64,000 nt of DNA from Paragonimus skrjabini miyazakii (taxonomy: Eukaryota > Platyhelminthes > Trematoda > Plagiorchiida > Troglotrematidae), in the NCBI GenBank assembly GCA_014338405.1, contig JTDE01001087.1, positions 97,963 through 161,962 of the forward strand. The letters run 5' to 3'. Below the pieces are notes generated by a model. It saw nothing but the letters and a program-made list of their open reading frames with translations, did no database searches and was not told where the DNA came from. Shown piece after piece: positions 12,264 to 25,383 of the stretch (its first letter is position 1; each line of letters starts with the position of its first letter). The translations under genes and the position numbers were made by a program.

Positions 12264-13849
12264 TACTCCAAAGCACACTGATATTTATAAGTAACTCGAC
12301 GAGACAACTCGTTAGGTTATGGCTAAAAGTTATAAGAACTTTACTTATCTAAAATAAAGTTGAATAATGACTCAGCGATACCTTAAATTTGGCACGCATA
12401 AAACATTCAAACTGTACAGAAAATAGACTCAAAAGAAGTAAAGAAAACTTGAGAAAATTGTGTTCATCATTTTGAAGGTAACAATTTTATTCTGCATCAA
12501 AATAGAAGGATATAAGGAAAAATTGTGAACTGCGTTTAATTCAGTTATCTGTTAGTGAAAAACTTGGACGGTCTAGGTTTTTAAGGAATTTTCAAAGTAG
12601 CGAGTCAACCGAGTTGTCGTTGCGTTATGTATTTTTTTAACGAAAATTTACTACATTATAGGTGACCAATAGTAGCACATGAATGAATAGGCGGAATAGT
12701 AATGTTGTAAAAAATGAATGATCCGGTTTTGTGATTGTAGGTGGTGTTGCTGAAAAGCAGAGATTCATAACAGCGTCAAGGTTGAACGTTTTTTGGTGTA
12801 TATTTAGCGGCTTGAAAGTTTATAGCCGTTTATGACAAGGTTTACACCTTACGAATGAAGATATGCACCCCAGAGATCCGGTATAAACATCGTGAGGCTA
12901 CTTTTATAGCTTGTAGTTCTGGATCTATGAGCGTTCAGTCATCAGAATAAAATGACACATTATTCGTTGCATCATTGCGAACAGCTTCCATCACCACTAT
13001 AGCTGACTTACTTAACGGTGAAAGTATGTAGAACGTCTCAACATAATCGATGCAAAATAACGCTTTTAATTATGAACAGTGTGTTCTATGGGGAAGAATT
13101 CATGATGTTAAACCAGGGCCTGTCAGGATACAGTGATGCATTTAATTGAAACAGAGCAAAATCCTCGCCAATAACAATGAACGAACAAAAGTTTGCTAAG
13201 TTGTTTTCATTCACTCTTTAAGAATTGCAGTGAGGTTCAGGTAGACGTTTCTTTTGATATTAGAAAATGAATTTTACAACCTGAAGTAAACAAATATACA
13301 GTAGTTTGAGCGCTAGCAGAAAGGGTTATTGCCTTGAACCGCTTTTCGTGAACATGGTACAAACCGTCAAACAACAACTTCGTCGAAAGACATTTAAAGT
13401 TTAATAATCCCAACAGTCACGATCCACCCATGACGAAATTCAGAAGCATCAAGCCGCGCTATTTGGAATGCTCTATCTGTTTCAACTAGTAGGATACAAG
13501 CTGTTTATCACAGGCTTTATATAAACTTAATGTTTTACATCTTCTCGCGCCAAAAGAACTATCAACAGCTTTTTGGTTATTGTCCACAATAACAAGTCGG
13601 TATCAAGAAGTTCCTTGGACACCAAGTTGCAAACAAGCTGATATGACCTTCTGATGTCAACACTATGTCTAGTAAAATTAAGTTAATCATAGTTCACGTT
13701 GTTTATTGAGTGTAACTTTGACCTCATAAATACAGCTACCAATTTGCGAAACCATTTTTACTAGTTAAATCAATGGCAACGTTTTTCACTGTTTTGCCTC
13801 GCTGCTATGTTCGAGGATCTCCACCAAACCTTCATGGTCATAGCGTAGT

Positions 13850-13862
13850 TGTGTGTGTGTGT
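13850..13862. repeat. short TG dinucleotide run
   Basis: Six to seven TG units followed by AT-rich sequence. Confidence 0.8.
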
Positions 13863-16800
13863 TAATATTTCTTCTTTCCATCTTGATCAGCCTGTTATTC
13901 TTCATTAGTCCAATATACGTAAGTCTTTTGCCGTTAAACTGTTGTCTGATTCAATCCAACCTTTCTTTGTCTACCTTTCAAAATACGCATACAAACCCTT
14001 ATATAAGTCCAATTGTGAGTCGTTGTATGTTCAGTGATCTCTCAGTATTTCCCACCTGGTCCGATTTACCGAGTTCAAATCTTTTTATGTTTAATTAAAC
14101 TGTAGTGCAAACTCTGCCGTCTCTAATTTTGTCTACAGAGGACAGGACCATATGACGGTTATATATAATCACTTCCTGACGTGTAGGCCTACCACTACAT
14201 GATGGCTCAAATAAGTGTTTCGAACACAGTTAGTCAAACAATCTTTTGTTCCCGCTTAAATAACTGATGACAGGAAGTCGTTTTACTTCAGTTTCACCCC
14301 TAAGAAGATGAGTATTACTCCCAAAAACAATATATGTGAAGTGGTTATAGAAACTGCTACATGATTAAAAAAAGGTGGTTATTGCACCGTTACTATAGTA
14401 CATCATTTCACCGCGTTCAGAATGTTAGTCACATAGTCGCTTTTCTACAACCGGAAAGAGTTGGCATGTTCTGTTTAAAACAGTGTGCACTTTCACTTGT
14501 AATCCTCGTAGCTTCAAAATCATCATACATTGTTTCATAAGTTTCCTCTTAACCACATCCGCTGCAAAACACACGATTCAAGAAAGAATGAGGATATTTT
14601 CGTTTATGAAACATATGCATATTGTGTTACTTTTAAAAATAAATTCTCAAAATTCTTAGGATTTCCCCTAGTTTTCAACAGCCTTAACAAATTGTTCTTC
14701 AATTGAATAAAATTACCAGTTTTCACAAGTAAACCATTTCGTAAACCTTGTTAGCCTAAACGTTTTAACATTAATTGAAATAGTGTAACACATACGTTCA
14801 ATAAATTATTGTTACCTAGTCCATAAATTTCTCATTATATATTGCATACAGATCAACCGTCCATATAAGCTATACTTTAGACAACCATAATCTAAATGGT
14901 GACAACATGATTTCTTTCATGAGGGTAACAATTTCCAAATGCCTAAGATTTGACTGGACTGAAAGCAGTAAGAGAAACAGCAAGCTGAAACACGACAAGC
15001 ATACTACCTTCTCCAATACGATTCCACCTGAAGTCCGGATTTTTCGCAGTTGACTTTGTTTTAAAATAATCTTAGCTGCCACAATAATCACCTTTGGTGA
15101 TATGAATTTTGTTATGACCTTGAGATCTTCATGGATGTATATTGAAAACAGCTTTCACTTTTAGAAAAATTTTCCAAACTTACCGTTTTTAAAAATTCCT
15201 TTTTAAGTTTTCATCAAGTGAGGGCATATATAGACATATCTTGCAATCGAAATCCGGTTCCTGTTTTCATGAAGCAACCGTGTGGACAACTGTCCCTATG
15301 ACATTTCAATCAGCATGGCGGAATTATCATGTTTGAACTTTCAGCCAAATTCATTTGTGAGCAACGTTGAGTTTGTCTGGCAGTCTGGAATGATTATACA
15401 GTGACAGTCTTGTTAACCCCGATAACCGACCAAATGGGACGATTGTCAACACAACCGCAGGAGAAAAACTAAAATCTAATGCTTATTTTTTGGGCGGGCT
15501 ATCTGGAATGACTGTCGGAGCTGCAAAGCCGCAAACAGGTAAGGGGAATGTTTAAGTTTTATAAACTTACATGTAATCGTTTGCAATCTGACCCAAATGA
15601 TTTTATTCCAGTTTTCTTAATTTTGAACCACTAGAAGTGACCCTGTTTTTTGTTGTTACGTACAAGGTTTGGCCTTTAACATGGGATACAAAACAGTTCA
15701 GGCGTCTGAAGATAATTGAATGACATATAAAGTGAGGATGTAGTCAGACTGACTATGAGGATTTTGCAGGCTTATTCATAAAGATGATTCACTACTTTTT
15801 CCCATTGTCTCGAAAAACGATATCTCTTAACTCAAGATCACCCTAAATGCTACGCTGGTGAATACATTTGTAAAATTACCCACACACAGTAATGTCAGAT
15901 CGTTCAATAAATGCTGTCTGTTTCAGGCTTGTGTCTCACCTCTCGGCTTACCGAGGTAAAATAAGATTCCCCAATAAACGGAGGTAGGCGGACTACTGTG
16001 TGTGGTCCCAACTGACCTGATTGACGTATTGACCTGGTAATATTTTGACCGTATTGGCTTCTACGTGTTCAGTACTTCGGAAATATTTGCGTTTGTCCGT
16101 ACCATAAATACATGTATGCATCCCTGAAACCCATAAGTGTCTATTGTGGACGGCCGTTTTCTTTATGTTTATGTTGATTATCGGATGGAACACCCACTCT
16201 GCATACTTACTCAGACCTATTACTTCAGCAGGACAGCAAAGGCAGGTGATATTTCTGGGATCTTTTCACTCGTCAGTTTACTATTGGTGAGCACGTATGA
16301 CCGTCAATTAGCGGTTAGCCAAGCCCATTGGACAAACAGGATTTCAAGTACGCTACACGACCTTCACCAATGTTTTGTACGTTTGGTCTATAAGGCAAAC
16401 GTGTTCATTCTGAGAAAACCGCTACGAAAACAGAGGTTACTCGAGGTAAACAACACCCAGTCATCAGACTACGTTTCTAGAATGTGACCGCGTGAATCAG
16501 AAGAGCGTAGAACGTTCATATACATATACATACATATCTCAATCGAAGAAGGTATCCGAGTACATCCATCAATTTATATTGTCACTCTTGTGACAGAACT
16601 TAGAAAAAATTATTCTAACTGGATATCAACAAGATGAAAAGTGGGCATATGAAAGTACAATGGAGCCCTGCACTGAGCTAGTGCACACAATATACTGCTT
16701 TAATGTTTAGATTTGAGAACATGTATTTCCAAAAAACGTAACAGTCGAATCGACTGAACGGGCCGACGTGCAGTGAGCCAAGGTTACAATTAGTTCATTC

Positions 16801-17128
16801 TATCCTACAAATCAAACTTTTATAATGCTATTTGTCTGACAGTAAAATTTCATCTGTCTTGCATTTAGGGTTATCACTATCCACAACTGGAGCACGGTAT
16901 TGACATTTACCATTATACATTTTACCTATGACTCATTATTTTAAGATTCGTACAGCAAATCACGACTTGGTCACGTTGGCGAACTGCAGATTTGCAATTT
17001 GTTTCCTTAGCCGTTGCGTTCACTCTCGTTCACAGGCTGTTCGTTTTCAGCCTAGGAACTAGGGGAAGCGAAACGCCTAAGAGAACTAATTCACCTACCT
17101 TGCTGCAACTCCGATGACCGTGACCTTG

Positions 17129-17192
17129 TGGTCTAGTAGATACGTGTTTCGACTACAATTTACCGTTAATTCACGTGGCGTGGGTTCGATTC
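17129..17192 (+). promoter_or_regulatory. internal RNA polymerase III promoter (A and B boxes)
   Basis: TGGTCTAGTAG at 17129-17139 matches the A-box consensus TRGYNNARNNG at every position. GTTCGATTC at 17184-17192 matches the B-box consensus GWTCRANNC. The spacing is that of a tRNA-type internal promoter, so this SINE copy could still be transcribed. Confidence 0.7.
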
Positions 17193-17200
17193 TCTTGCGT

Positions 17201-17250
17201 ACGTGATGCTGATGAGACCTAACTCGGTCGAAACAGCTGTCCACAATTTC
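17201..17250 (+). ncRNA. minimal type-I hammerhead ribozyme within the SINE
   Basis: The invariant box CTGATGA lies at 17209-17215. Stem II is GACC (17216-17219) pairing with GGTC (17226-17229) around a six-base loop. GAAA follows at 17230-17233. Helix III is reduced to A-U and C-G closing an AGCT loop, giving a GUC cleavage triplet at 17239-17241. All catalytic-core bases are present. Helix I (17203-17208 with 17242-17247) is weak here: G-C, U-A, two mismatches, U-A, G-U. Very short helix III is known from hammerheads of retroelements. Cleavage activity is therefore uncertain, but the motif is far from random. Predicted cleavage is after 17241. Confidence 0.7.
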
Positions 17251-17280
17251 GCCGGTGGTCACTGGGACCGACCGTTTGCA

Positions 17281-20200
17281 ACTTGTTCACTTGAATTGAA
17301 AACTTTTCTCATACAAAGGCGAAACATTAATTGTTCCTTACAGCGTTGTTCCGGAAGAAGGGTAAGATCCAATCACTGACGAGAATATTTACTGATATAG
17401 TAAACAAGTAACATTTCCGGAAGTGTGTAGAATCATGCTGATTGTCTTGCCGAAATATTAAGAGATTTAGATGGTAGTGAAGGGAATTTTATCAATAACC
17501 TCTCAGAGCAAACTTTTCTTTATTCTGTCTCAGAGCAGATAGTGGAAAACTGTATTGGTAACGCCTGGAGAAAGACTGCAAACGCTTTCGATGCAAGATG
17601 TTAGTTTGTACAAGTATTACAGCATGTTAATAGCTTTTAATTTGGCGATTAGTTGAATTTACGAATACAGTGAGCCTTTACTGTGGTTCCTGACCTTCAT
17701 ATTCTCTATTCTCTCTATAAATTCATACAGGAACAAGTTGGTTCCAGCAACCATCAAGAAACTATTGGGCAGTTAACTTAAACTGGGTCTTTCCCAGCAT
17801 TGTCACCTATAGTCAAGGTTGAAACCCTAACTTATGAGCAAATGAGGTAACCACTAGGGACTCAGGCAGGTGTGTAAGTTAGTTTCCCTGGTTGTGGTAC
17901 ATTTTTCCTTACAAGGTAAAACACATAACCGTTTGTCGCTAGAGGTGACTGCTTTCAAAGTCACATCAACTCTTTCAGGTAGCATAATGGATGTTTGTTA
18001 GTTTTGTGGATGATCGCTTTCAGCTTTTGAGAAAAAAAAGCAAAATGATGCGGGAAATAAGTGTGACACTATGTTTACAAGAACAATTACGCGTCGGCTG
18101 TCAGCCAAAATAAGCTTGCAATTCTGCTTTATCGTGAGCACTACTACTGAGTTATGCATCTCGTGAAGTCTTCTGTTATTTATTCGTTGAACAACTTGAA
18201 ATTGTCCGACTGTGATGAGAAGCTTGTGGATCTTAGCACGACTAAGTGAAATGTATGACCGGTTTGTAATTTTAGTGAAAAGAAAGTGAAACATATATTG
18301 AGATACTTAACCGCATAGAATTTTAGGTAGCATAGTTAAAATACAGGCTCCTCATATGTAGTGTTATACCTCAGAAATCCAAATTATTATGTTGAAATAA
18401 CAATAATACTATGTAATTATGCCTAGAAATTTCACCGTATTTACAAGCTAGGTTTGAATGTGACATTTCTAAGACTAAGGCAACACAGTATACATGAAAT
18501 GATGTGCTGTTAATCGCATCTTTCTCATTTTGGGTTTAATCTTTGCTTGCCTACTGCGCGCCATGTTTTTGTTCAAACAGTCAAATTGTTGTGACCTGCC
18601 ATCGCTTTAGAAAGCGACTTGGAAACTTCTAATAACTGCATCTGTTTTGTGGCAACAAGCCTGAAGATAACATAATAATGCTATTAAAAGCTGGGGTCCA
18701 GATTGCTGATACAATGAACATATCATGTATATTTTAGCTACAGAACGTGCGAAAAGATCACCCAGCGATTTATTGAAAATGGGTCGTTAAGGAGAATTAC
18801 TTCGGTGATTAGTTCATGAGTGCACTTCACTCATACCTAACGTTTACAATTTAGGTGGACTAAGCAAGTCATTCATTCGATTTAAAAAAATAAGTACCCA
18901 CATTTTGTGTATGACACTTAATTTTTGCAGACAGAGTAGCTCATTCCAGACTCCAACCTACAGTGACTGAACTATTTTCGGATGAATTCCAGATATTACG
19001 TTTAAGCAACATGAATCAATACACTGGGTACATCCCAGGAGTGTGTATTTTTTTGAATCTTCCAAAATAAACCAGTATCGACAAAGAAGTACTTGAATAT
19101 ATTAGTTGAAAAATCAAACGTATTTTTCTGTGACTGTGAGTTGAAGTCATTCAGATTTATTGAAAGAACAATTAACATTCCTCCACTGCTGATTCGTGAT
19201 CGTTTTGAAGTTGCAGAACATTATGGAGGGAAATAGGGAAAATAGCTGTGCAACTCGGTTGTCTGAAGAAAAAAATGTGTCGATTGGTTCATAAGCCTAA
19301 TGGTACGCATGTCTTGACATGAAGGAAGCACGTTGAACCTTATAAGCAAATTGGCGTACAGTATGCCAAAGGGGGAAAAATAAGCATGCTTACTGCAACA
19401 CAGTGATTCAATCGATAAGCGTTTTTACAAATAGTGTTGGCAAAAAGGGGCCGACTGGAAAGTCTATGGAGATGCGACAGCTGCGATCAATTGTGGGTGA
19501 TGTTCAAATTGAAAAACAAAGAGGTCAGTAAACACTCACACCTAGTAATGTGTGAGCGTAGGTCGCGTACATGGGAAAATAGACTGAAGCACGGATAATC
19601 TGCTGAATGTGTGTAAAGTTTTGAACATTAAAACCGCATTATTCGCAATCAAATAGTTCAACAGTATCTCAATTAAATACTTTCTACCTGCGGGAAGGTG
19701 CAGTTTGCACAGTGACCAGTCCATGTGAAGTTTAGTGTTTAGAAGGTGTCTTACAAAGTCATCTAAACTTACAAAGCGTGCATTCGGGCCTCCGTTTCTT
19801 TTTAAAGTGTTCCATCTTATTCAAAATCGGTAGACTGACTTGGAGTAGAAAATCAAGATTTTTGGTTTTATCTTATATGATTGTACCCTCACCTAAACCC
19901 TTGAGAGAAAAATTGCAAACATTGTTTGATTTTCCAATGAAATATGTCACGTTTTATGAAAGGTATGTCCTGAGATAAGAGTCCCACATTAAAGCTATTG
20001 GCTCACAAATGAAGTTCATTAAATTGTGCCTTAAAACAAACGCATTGGTAATTCTTCCATTTACCTGTTTATGGTACAAGACGTTTGAGTTATCTTCTCA
20101 AGTCAACTGAACATACTTTTGTGGTCTGGTTCGAAGGAAACTAAAGAAAAGCACTGACAGATTTTTTCTGAACCAAACGACTTTAGAATAACATGGGTAA

Positions 20201-23200
20201 AGTTAATTATCAGATCGAACAGTCTAGATCGTTGAGTTAACAAAGATAGATAATAGAATAACTAGTATACGGCCTGCTTGTGAGTTCAAGAAGACTCATT
20301 ATTGTTTACAAACAACGAGTATACCATTTTGAAGTTTCATAACAGGGACTCATAAAGAAAACCAAAGATATTCATAATAGGACACTGTTTTTATTAAAAG
20401 ACTCATCTGCTCACATGCATTATACTGTACTCACAGTCAGTCTACGGAGATAAACAGGCAAGTTTATGAATCTCTTTGGTCTAACCTGAGTAATGCATTA
20501 GTGTTGGTCATGAAAAAATCACCGATGCACAGCTGCCATAACTTGCTTTGTAGGGGTTCGAATAACCTCATTCAAAGTTGACAGGTAACTGTTCGGTCAA
20601 TTGGAACAATCCGCTAAGCCCATCACCACAACTGCGTTACGTTCGTGTCTACCCGTTCGTTAATGACTTGGTTGAACTTGTCGTGTATGGAATCAGGACA
20701 ATTACCACTCTAACATCCAATAGGTAACGTGTTTCAACATTGAAAATCTCATTTGACCCACATTTCAAAGGCTAACGTGAGCTATGAAATCAGCTGAACG
20801 TCTCATACAACATCTGACAAGGACCGTCCGACGTGAAGCCAGACACGGAACATTTGGTATGGTCATCAGTTCCAAATATGTCAACAATGTTAGTGCCGGT
20901 GCCAACCATACATTACTTAGTTTGTAGTTTGGCTTGGGTCTTGGTCACGAACATTGCTATAACAACTACTCAGGTTTGTTACACAACTCTACGCGATGTA
21001 TCAAGAGAAATAACTGTTCACTGCTGCACAGCATGTTGAAAAATAAATTCTGCCTTGACGCCGCTACAAAAAACTGAACAATGCGCAGTCTTATGTTAAA
21101 AATTATCGACCAAGCACTTGTACAGCTTTAACAAGGGAACCAATTACATGTCAAAGAACACTGTACATATAAATTCATCCGTTCGTCATATCCCGCAAGC
21201 TGCCACTGTCACAGTTGGTGACTGGTAACTGTCAAAGTCAGTTCTGCTGTTCTTTCCGGATTTTGATAGCTCAAAAGATTTTGTTACACAGTTTTGTTAT
21301 TCACGTGTATTTGATACAGTGCCGTTTACGTGTTGTACGTCTGTTGTAATTGGCGTTATTCTTCAGAGTACAAGTAACTTTCACGCTAATAGTAGCAACG
21401 TGCTCTTCCAGTGAACTTCGACCAGAACTGGACTTAAAAGCTCTACGTGAGTACGAAAGTCTTCGTCAGTTCGGAGCTACATTTGCCACATCTTACAAAG
21501 CTTCACGGTAATTTTCTAACTGAAGTGGACTTTGGGGTTTAGAAACGACTGCTGTACTGGCAAGCGCTGAAACCAAAACCTCGATTAAATTCATCGCAAA
21601 AATTCATATGTGAATTTTGAAGTCTGCTAGTGCTCATTGTAGTCTTTTCCACTCGTAGGGTAAAGCAGGCCTCACTTGCTCGCCCTTTACGATTTACCAA
21701 ACCTTACTGAGGCTGAAAACATCCCTGGTTTTTTGCACTAGGTAAAAGAAACCGTCTCAGTTAGTCAGTTCATCTCTCTCTTGGATGAACACATGACGCA
21801 CAAAAACGCGTAAATAATGTTCGCTAGAACGAAAGTCAGAACATCAGGATTCCATCCAGCTGTTCCCAAACGTTTTCTCCGCATTATTCTTCTTCCGTCT
21901 AACTTGTCTTCTTGGTCACATTAAGCATATAATTACTACGCTATTACCCTCTTCACTGAGTTCATATTGCACGAACTGTAAATGTAGAACACGTTACTAG
22001 CCGCAATTCATTATAAATTTGCTTATCGCTTCAAGGCTGAATACAAAAGGGGGCTTTGATAGGATTATGCTAAGTTGCCAACATCGAGCTGAAAGTCAGC
22101 TGGAGTAAACCTCATATTACCACGCGCAATAGATGAAACGTCCAGCTAACGCCTGAAGGGATCTGTTCTTAATTACGGTTCAGTTTTGTTTCATATCACC
22201 TCGTGGATAGCGATATTGTCCACTTAAGGAAACACTGGGTTAAGCAGCCGAACGCAGCTAAAATTACGAGGCAAACGTCCAAAACGAATGTGAACAAAAT
22301 ACCTCGTGTTCACAACGAATGGGAGGATTCTGAACGGTGTCGTCTTTTGATGTGATCTGTATTGTTACAAAAAGTTCGGCGCGCAAGACCGAACTACTTG
22401 TCTATTTTTGAATTTGGGAGCGTTCTCTGATTGTCTTAAAGCTACGGTCAAATGTATGACTTCCATGAGAAAAGTGTTCATTGCGGTCACTTAATGCTTG
22501 CCAAGGGGTCTGGTTTATGCGGAATGTTGCGAATGATAATTTCATTAAGTTGAGGTTGCTTTCAACATGGCAGCTGATGTGTAGTAATCGATTTCCGGTT
22601 GTCTTTAACACGAATAGTTTGTGTTCGAAATGTAGTATCAATCGTAGTATTCAGTTTGTGACGTTAAAGACTTTTGTATTTCTGTAGTTCAAATACATAC
22701 TAGTTAGTTATCGTCACTTAAATGCCTTCCTCAAGTCAATATTCCATATTGGTTATGGTTGCAATGACTTGTTTTAGTTATATTAATATCAAATATTTTA
22801 TAACGCACAAGCGCACACTTCATAATCGGGTACATTCCTGTTTGGAACCAAAAAGTTCTGACGACTGTCTAGATCAGTTTCATACCAACAACATACGTGT
22901 TGTCAGCATAGACTTTTTTTATTTCTCGTTACTGCGTTGATAATCATGAATTTGTGAAGACCGAACAGACAGTGTTTTCGGTCGAAATATTTCAATCCAA
23001 ACTGAAACGTTAGACATATCTCCACTCAGGAAATAACACCTATGTAATAAAAGATTATATAGTTTTTCTTGAAACATTGAACTAAGCATGTACCTACTGA
23101 CAAGTTCTGTTAGTGCTGATTTTGGTCGATCAATAAACAAAGGAATCCTTCCAAAAACAGTCACCTGGCCAGTTGCTAAAATTGAAACGAATAATATATG

Positions 23201-25382
23201 TTATCCCTACTAGTCCGCTTATTCAAACCCACAGAGTTTAAAATGGAAAAATGAGTTGAGAGATGGACTTTCAGCTTTAGTTTTTGGAAAATATTCCATC
23301 TGACTCGATCATCACTTTACATGTAGGCGATTTCTCCGAAGCCTTTACAGTTTAATTCAAAAACACTGTAAAGACTATCATGCAAGAAAGCATCCAGACA
23401 GTAGACCTAGTCATATCAAGAAATCACATTTTTCAGTCACTTTTCACTTTGCGAAGGTCATTTTCTTGAATTCACTCGTCACTGTTTGTTTACTTGTTCA
23501 GCGACATTTACAAAATCATTCACTCTTGTCTTTTTGACCATCAAGAGACCTTCCGTATGTGTTTCAGTATATTCTCCAGTGCACGTTCTATCTCAGACAG
23601 GCTGTTAGTTTCACGGTCTTCTCTAACAAGTGAACTGATTTCATCATAGCTGCGTCCAGACGAATCCAGTAGGGCAATATAAGTGGGAACGGTAACACCA
23701 AATTGCTTAAAACAGTCTTTATTCTCCGACAGAAGTATGCTCTTGGGTTGTTACCTTGCGAGTCCCCTTTGTTTGGATTATCAGCCATGACACATTCGCA
23801 AGGCACATATCATTCACCATACGTTTTAGGATTGCCAGTCTGCTTATTCTGTCTACCTAAATGACGCTCTTTATGTTGCAAGACATTCACAGTTACGATG
23901 ATCCACAAACACGTTCAGTGGGGATATAGCTCATCATCATTAATTCTTAACGCTGACAATGTATAAGGTACAAACAAGAGCATATTGTTACAGAACAACT
24001 TGGAAAATGACTTGGAGGTTAAGCACGGAATCCATTCGCAGGACTTCCTATGATCGTTATTTGAATCGACCCTAGAAACCATCCAGTTCGAGTAAGATTT
24101 CCCTTGTCGTGAACCGCTTTGTTATGAGTAACCGCTGCAAGTTATCGTTATTTACTTCGATAGTGATTCTTCCTTGTCAGATATCCTTTATCCCAACATC
24201 TTATTCCTGACAGCACGACTTCAATTTCTTTATTGTTGCTCGGGAAGGCTTTACCGTTTCCATTTATCCACACGAACGATGCTAAATTTATCTGCTATCT
24301 TCTTCGGGTGGCTCTCGTAGCTGTTCAGTAAGGCAACGACGGACAACTCAGCTCACCCATTCTATCATACACGGGCGCCAATTCAAGGAGTTCAGCAAGG
24401 AGCTGTGAGCCAGTGGAAAAGGACGTTGATTTACTTCACGTACTTGTCTGACGTAGCCAAATAGTAGGGTGTGACGGTAACGAGTTAATGTCGGAATAAG
24501 TGCTCTATTAACTGTGAACCAGAAGGAGCACGTCATAGGTTCTGTGATGCAGTGTTTAATTATAAGCAGTGAAGTTCTTAAAGTTGGTAGAACACTGTGA
24601 ATCAGACCAGGAGCGTGAATAGACAATTAGAGGAATTAGGTCAAAACGAGTTACTAGCATCGAGTACTGTCCGTTTAATTCACTGTTTGTCGTGCCTGAT
24701 TCTAACCACAGTCAAAAGATTTAACGCGGGACTAGCCTATGTCGCACGCGATCTTTTTATAAATTCAAACTTGAGACGTTTCTACAAAGCTTTGGATTTG
24801 AGTAGTTTAATGGAAGCGTATTAGGCGGAGCATAGATAAGTCTGCAGTATTCATTCCATCCAACGTAACAGGGCTGCGTTATTTCACAAGATAGACATGC
24901 TTTCTTTCTAACGGATATCGTACGCAAGTAGTTCTGAAGTTTTAATCACGGATTTACAACAGAAATAACCCCAAACCATGCGGATATATCTGAGTAGATC
25001 GTACATTGACCGACTCCGTATAACTATGTTGACAAAACTAAAAACCTGCGTGTTGGCATCTGTATTTGTATTTCTGCAAGCAAGTATTCTACTGCAATAC
25101 CATTTTCTATTCCGAATTTAAAACTTATATCAAGGTTACTTTTAATGAACAGACAGTGCTACATATTCATGAGTAGCAAATATTCAATTGAAATCCGAAT
25201 GTCATAGTACAATTTATAAACTGTCAACCAATTAACATATATTACTAACTAAATGTTTTATTTAATGACCGACAATTTGATCTTGTTCTGATGAACAGCT
25301 ATTTTATCCAATTATGGGTTTATTAGTAAACATCAGTAAAATTGGCTCACTAATTCAAACTTGTATCACTCAAAATACTCAC
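17281..25382. other. gene-free stretch, probably protocadherin intron
   Basis: It starts (on the minus strand) with the splice donor at 25382 and should therefore be intron, unless the gene ends on an exon not recognised here. No minus-strand frame carries cadherin DxNDNxP, LDRE or a membrane and cytoplasmic tail. Short frames of 60-98 codons have no recognisable similarity. Confidence 0.5.
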
Positions 25383-25383
25383 C
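25377..25383 (-). promoter_or_regulatory. 5' splice donor of the protocadherin exon
   Basis: On the minus strand the exon sequence CCTACAG is followed by GTGAGT (plus 25382 down to 25377), a canonical donor. It falls exactly on a codon boundary after residue 829 (phase 0). Reading through it adds only ten residues before a stop, as expected for intron sequence. Confidence 0.85.

Larger units (their letters stand above)
5141..17000. other. long gene-free stretch
   Basis: Nothing with a recognisable protein family was found on either strand. The longest open frame (plus 16137-16487, 116 codons) resembles no protein I know and has no splice or codon signal that sets it apart. Simple repeats are an AT microsatellite at 12217-12260 and a short TG run at 13850-13862. 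The remainder is consistent with intron or old repeat sequence that has decayed beyond recognition. Confidence 0.5.
17001..17280 (+). mobile_element. tRNA-derived SINE with hammerhead ribozyme, copy 2
   Basis: This is the better-preserved copy of the 280-bp family. Order: 5' hairpin (17011-17078); perfect Pol III A box TGGTCTAGTAG (17129-17139); perfect B box GTTCGATTC (17184-17192), 55 bp downstream as in tRNA-type promoters; hammerhead core (17209-17241); and a 3' part ending GACCGTTTGCA. It encodes no protein, so it would depend on another element's reverse transcriptase. The flanks TTTGCAATTT (16991-17000) and TTTGCAACTT (17276-17285) could be a target duplication, but TTTGCA is also the element's own end, so this is unresolved. 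A SINE with both tRNA-type boxes and a hammerhead is the Sm-alpha type arrangement of schistosomes; membership is inferred. Confidence 0.75.

Noticed and set aside
15240..15440. Another copy of the second SINE family on the minus strand
   Set aside because: Shared words (TTCATGAAGCAACCGTGT, TTAACCCCGATAACC) are suggestive, but the A and B boxes are not recognisable and the order is uncertain.
16137..16487. A 116-codon plus-strand gene
   Set aside because: It is the longest frame apart from the protocadherin and the 128-codon minus frame at 57318-57704, but such lengths are expected by chance in 64 kb; no domain, splice context or homologue is recognisable.
21410..21510. A small plus-strand exon, reading ELRPELDLKALREYESLRQF, ending at a GTAATT donor-like site
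   Set aside because: It looks coding in composition, but no family is recognised, the acceptor is poor and no partner exons are visible.
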